NCBI RefSeq assembly: GCF_000327385.1
Contig: NW_008708133.1
Span: forward strand, 1,360,657-1,424,656
Length of the DNA: 64,000 nt
Reading direction: 5' to 3'
From: Lottia gigantea
Taxonomy: Eukaryota; Mollusca; Gastropoda; Lottiidae
Shown piece after piece: positions 60,749-64,000 of the stretch (the stretch's first letter is position 1; each line of letters starts with the position of its first letter). Position numbers and translations under genes: made by a program. The notes under the pieces are model-generated. The model saw nothing but the letters and a program-made list of their open reading frames with translations, was not told where the DNA came from and did no database searches.

Positions 60749-62031
60749 CAGTCGAGTAACCTAATTTCGTGGAAACCTATTATTCGTGGATTTCCGGAAA
60801 GGATTAATAATTTACATGAGCGACCTTGCGCGACCTCCGCATTAGTTTGTTTTAATAAACATGGGTTATCTCTACAATATCGGCTAGTAGAATGAATCCA
60901 GTATTTTCAAGCAAGGTAAACTGTATTAATGTATATTTTGACAAATACAAAATGGCGGATTTCACTTATTACCAAACGTCACCATTTTTTATCGGCCGAA
61001 TTTCCTTATAATCCCAAACGGTAATCGGAATTCCAAGTGTCGTCTGCTAGAATATATTCCAACGAATGAAGTCACGTGATCAACTAGCGGATTATGTCTC
61101 AGCAGAAAATTTCTATGGAACACAAAGTGGACCATATTCTTATGTTGTTTCAGTGACTTTTAGCAATAAATCACGCTACGTATCATATTTTGTCAGTCTC
61201 TATTTTTTTTTTAAATCGTGGTTCTTTGAAGGAATTGTCTCTAGGTATAATGAATTGATATTAAAGATAAATACTAAGAGAAGTTAATTATACCACCCGG
61301 TATCCATACAACGTGTTTTTTTCGACTTATTTATAGATCAAACATTGTACACGAAAATAGGTGACGCATTCTGCCGCCGTTGCCGAGTTGGTTGCTCATG
61401 AAATATGGTCAAAGTGAAGGATTCATAAAGAAAATGGAAAGAAACCAATTTGTATTATTTTGAAGAATATCTGAGGAAACATCTAAGACATAAAATTTTT
61501 TTTCTTCGTTTTTTTAACTTTGACGAAATTTGGTGTTGAATCCTTATATCCACGAAAATAGGTTACACCACTGCATTATTCCTGCAAAAATATCTCAAAC
61601 TAGGAATTTTACTCGTACTATTTCTATATATATATGTCTTTTCTATATATCACAGAGTATATGACAATTCCTTCAAAATATAATGATTTTATGATCTATT
61701 GCTAAAAGTCATTGAAACAACATAAGAATATGGCCCCTTGTGTTCGATAGAATTTTTCTGCTGACACGGAATCCGCTAGTTTATCACGTGACTTTGTTCA
61801 TTTGACTACATTCTAGCATTACAGCTAGATTGGGATTATAAATATACAGTGGTGTAACCTAACTGAAATCCGCCATTACTGGATTCATTCTAGTGGCTGA
61901 AATTGTACAGATAACCCATGTTTATCAAAACAACAAATGCGGAGGTCGCGCGATGTCGCACATGTCAATTATTAATCATTCCCGGAGACGCACGAAAAAT
62001 AGGTTAGCACGAAATTAGGTTACTTGACTGT
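60749..62031. mobile_element. 1.28-kb foldback (Tc1-like ends, family 4)
   Basis: The left end CAGTCGAGTAACCTAATTTCGTG is answered by CACGAAATTAGGTTACTTGACTG on the right. Similarity continues through both arms (about 60749-61270 and 61620-62031). Mirrored blocks include AACATGGGTTATCT with AGATAACCCATGTT, and TCACGTGATCAACTAGCGGA with TCCGCTAGTTTATCACGTGA. The central 61290-61600 segment ends in a GGTTACACCACTG terminus and is probably another insertion. The 73-codon frame at 61066 is not a transposase. It lies 270 bp upstream of TXNL4B. Confidence 0.7.
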
Positions 62032-62300
62032 GTAATACATTTTAGCTTAAAGTATAGCCAAATTTTACCAGAAATTGAGCGCAAACAAATAGCGATTGTT
62101 TAATATAAATATAATTTTACGTGGTCGACTAAAAAAATTGGTCGAAATACCTTGTATAAATTTTCCGTGGTCGACTTGAACTTGATAAAGACGCGATTGT
62201 AAAGACGATTGCGATAACATAACAACCTTACCGCAAAACTATTGTTTGGAAGAACACAGCTATACATACACACAAAGTGAAAGGGAGAGTCGCAAGAGAA

Positions 62301-62432
62301 ATGAGTTATGTTTTGAAGAAGCTTTTTAATAAAAATGAAGTTGATGAAGTTATAAAATCTACAGAGGACATTGTTTTAGTTTTGAGATTTGGTAGAGATG
62401 GCGATCCAGTTTGTTTGCAGTTAGATGATATC
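62301..62432 (+). CDS. TXNL4B: TXNL4B (Dim2-like) first coding exon, gene runs off window
   Basis: Thioredoxin-like 4B is a U5-15kD (Dim1) relative linked to pre-mRNA splicing and cell-cycle progression in the nucleus. Only 44 codons are visible. They begin MSYVLKKLFNKNEVDEVIKS and end VLRFGRDGDPVCLQLDDI, then a strong donor (ATC|GTAAGT). Human TXNL4B aligns throughout, including the diagnostic LVLRFGRDEDPVCLQLDDI. An upstream in-frame ATG at 62277 would add eight residues, but the family start is the one at 62301. The frame is phase 0 at the donor. The expected exon 2 (human LSKTSSDLSKMAAIYLVDVD) does not appear intact before 64000. Instead intron 1 holds ~20 repeats that begin like exon 2 (LEKASVDISN). 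Confidence 0.92.
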
Positions 62433-62510
62433 GTAAGTGGCCGTTTGCTTATCATTTACAAAATGGGACAAATCGACCGAATCTATAAAAATTGTACAAA
62501 CCGACCAACT

Positions 62511-62742
62511 ACAATTTGAACAATCTTATGAAATTTATGAGGTTGTAGCTTTATCAAAACTTTTAAAACCAATAACCATGTAGTTCATCCTTCATTATAA
62601 TGAATAATCTCGTCTTTATATTATCCTCGAATGATACATTTTTTAGGAGAATTTCGCATTGAGGCACAAAATGGTTAAACTGTGTGAAGAAAATATTGTC
62701 TATTTTGATACTGGGATCCACTCTCTTTGGATATATTTACAG
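62511..62742. repeat. Left copy of a ~230-bp direct duplication flanking the array
   Basis: The sequence from ACAATTTGAACAATCTTATG to TTTGGATATATTTACAG recurs at 63770-64000 with about three mismatches. The offset is ~1259 bp, so flank plus array form one large tandem unit. Confidence 0.9.
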
Positions 62743-63762
62743 TTAAAGAAAGCTAGTGTTGACATATGTAACTCTTTTTATGTTTTATTTACAGTTAGAG
62801 AAAGTTAGTGTTGATATTCATTAAACTTTATTAATGTTATATTTACAGTTAGAGAAAGCTAGTGTTAACTTATCTAACTCTAATAATGTTGTATTTACAG
62901 TTAGAGAAAGCTAGTGTTCACATATCTAACTCTATTTATGTCATATTTACAGTTAGAGAAAGTTAGTGTTGATATTCATTAAACTTTGTTAATGTTATAT
63001 TTACAGTTAGAGAAAGCTAGTGTTAACTTATCTAACTCTAATAATGTTGTATTTACAGTTAGAGAAAGCTAGTGTTCACATATCTAACTCTATTTATGTC
63101 ATATTTACAGTTAGAGAAAGTTAGTGTTGATATTCATTAAACTTTATTAATGTTATATTTACAGTTAGAGAAAGCTAGTGTTAACTTTTCTTACTCTAAT
63201 AATGTTGTCTTTAGAGTTACAGAAAGCTAGTGTTAACAAATCTAACTCTATTAATGTTATATTATAAGACAACTGGTGTTGACATTTATTTAACTCTATT
63301 AATGTTATATTTACAGTTATAGAAAGCTAGTGTTGACATATTTAATTCTATTAATGTCATATTTGCAGTTAGAGTAAGCTAGTGTTGACATTTCTAACTT
63401 TAATGTTGTATTTACAGTTAGAGAAAGCTATAGTGTTGACATTTATTTCACTTTATTAATGTTATATTTACAGTTATAGAAAGCTAGTGTTGACATATTT
63501 AATTCTATTAATGTAATATTTGCAGTTAGAGTAAGCTAGTGTTGACATTTCTAACTTTAATGTTGTATTTACAGTTAGAGAAAGCTATAGTGTTGACATT
63601 TATTTCACTTTATTAATGTTATATTTACAGTTATAGAAAGCTAGTGTTGACATATTTAATTCTATTAATGTCATATTTGCAGTTAGAGTAAGCTAGTGTT
63701 GACATTTCTAACTTTAATGTTGTATTTACAGTTAGAGAAAGCTATAGTGTTGACATTTATTT
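62743..63762 (+). repeat. ~52-bp hierarchical minisatellite of exon-2-like units with 3' splice sites
   Basis: About 20 units begin TTAGAGAAAGCTAGTGTTGA and end ATGTTATATTTACAG. Starts include 62743, 62795, 62849, 62901, 62953, 63007, 63059, 63111, 63165, 63317, 63369, 63418, 63474, 63526, 63575, 63631, 63683 and 63732. In all but two units the TTA is directly preceded by CAG. Triplets of units form a higher-order repeat of ~158 bp in the first half (54+52+52) and ~157 bp in the second (52+49+56). The unit start read in phase 0 gives LEKASVDISN, like TXNL4B exon 2. Confidence 0.93.
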
Positions 63763-63769
63763 CACTTTA

Positions 63770-64000
63770 ACAATTTGATCAATCTTATGAAATTTATGAG
63801 GTTGTAGCTTTATCAAAACTTTTAAAACCAATAACCATGTAGTTCATCCTTCATTTTAATGAATAATCTCGTCTTTATATTATCCTCGAATGATACATTT
63901 TTGAGGAGAATTTCGCATTGAGGCACAAAATGGTTAAACTGTGTGAAGAAAATATTGTCTATTTTGATACTGGGATCCACTCTCTTTGGATATATTTACA
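63770..64000. repeat. Right copy of the ~230-bp duplication, at window end
   Basis: Near-identical to 62511-62741. It stops at the window end one base before the expected CAG, so either another array or the true exon 2 follows. Confidence 0.9.

Noticed and set aside
61066-61287. 73-codon frame inside the foldback element
   Set aside because: Lies in one palindromic arm and has no transposase motif.

Overview
This is eukaryotic, AT-rich, intron-rich animal DNA. The window most likely comes from a lophotrochozoan, probably a mollusc. Introns are short to medium with GT-AG borders. The protein genes are metazoan. Introns and spacers are full of small dispersed repeats of a kind I associate with molluscan genomes: elements starting TTTTTATACGCCC with CCGTCCGTC tracts, tRNA-headed SINEs and Tc1-like foldbacks. 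The species call is inference. I see no viral or LTR element that I can support.

Layout. 1-2.0 kb: end of a dispersed repeat, then a decayed LINE. 2.9-5.8 kb: two head-to-head paralogues for small secreted Arg-rich proteins, the second interrupted, with a terminal-inverted-repeat element between them. 8.7-14.2 kb (+): beta-1,4-galactosyltransferase, 7 coding exons, 355 codons. 14.7-19.3 kb (-): SLC7A cationic amino acid transporter, 8 coding exons, 613 codons, convergent with the previous gene. 19.3-30.0 kb: no recognisable gene, but a 109-bp tandem array and a poly-A retroposon. 30.1-45.4 kb (+): PCTAIRE kinase (CDK16/17/18 type), 15 coding exons plus an alternative first exon. 45.4-50.1 kb: 3' flank with a G-run and a SINE. 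50.1-54.0 kb (-): LSM8, 96 codons, with an apparent U12-type first intron holding a 2-kb retroposon. 54.4-57.5 kb: foldback elements and inverted minisatellites. 57.8-59.5 kb (+): mitochondrial ribosomal protein L2, 303 codons. 60.1-62.0 kb: SINEs and a 1.3-kb foldback. 62.3 kb (+): first coding exon of TXNL4B (Dim2-like), followed to the window end by a hierarchical minisatellite.

The genes are unrelated housekeeping or cell-biology genes and do not form one pathway, although LSM8 (U6 snRNA) and TXNL4B (spliceosome) both serve splicing. All the multi-exon models were assembled by hand from splice sites. For every complete gene the exon lengths sum to a whole number of codons.

The most interesting signal is at exon borders. 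In TXNL4B intron 1 a ~52-bp unit carrying a 3' splice site plus an exon-2-like start is repeated about 20 times. In SLC7A intron 5 an ~88-bp repeat includes the end of exon 5 and its 5' splice site.
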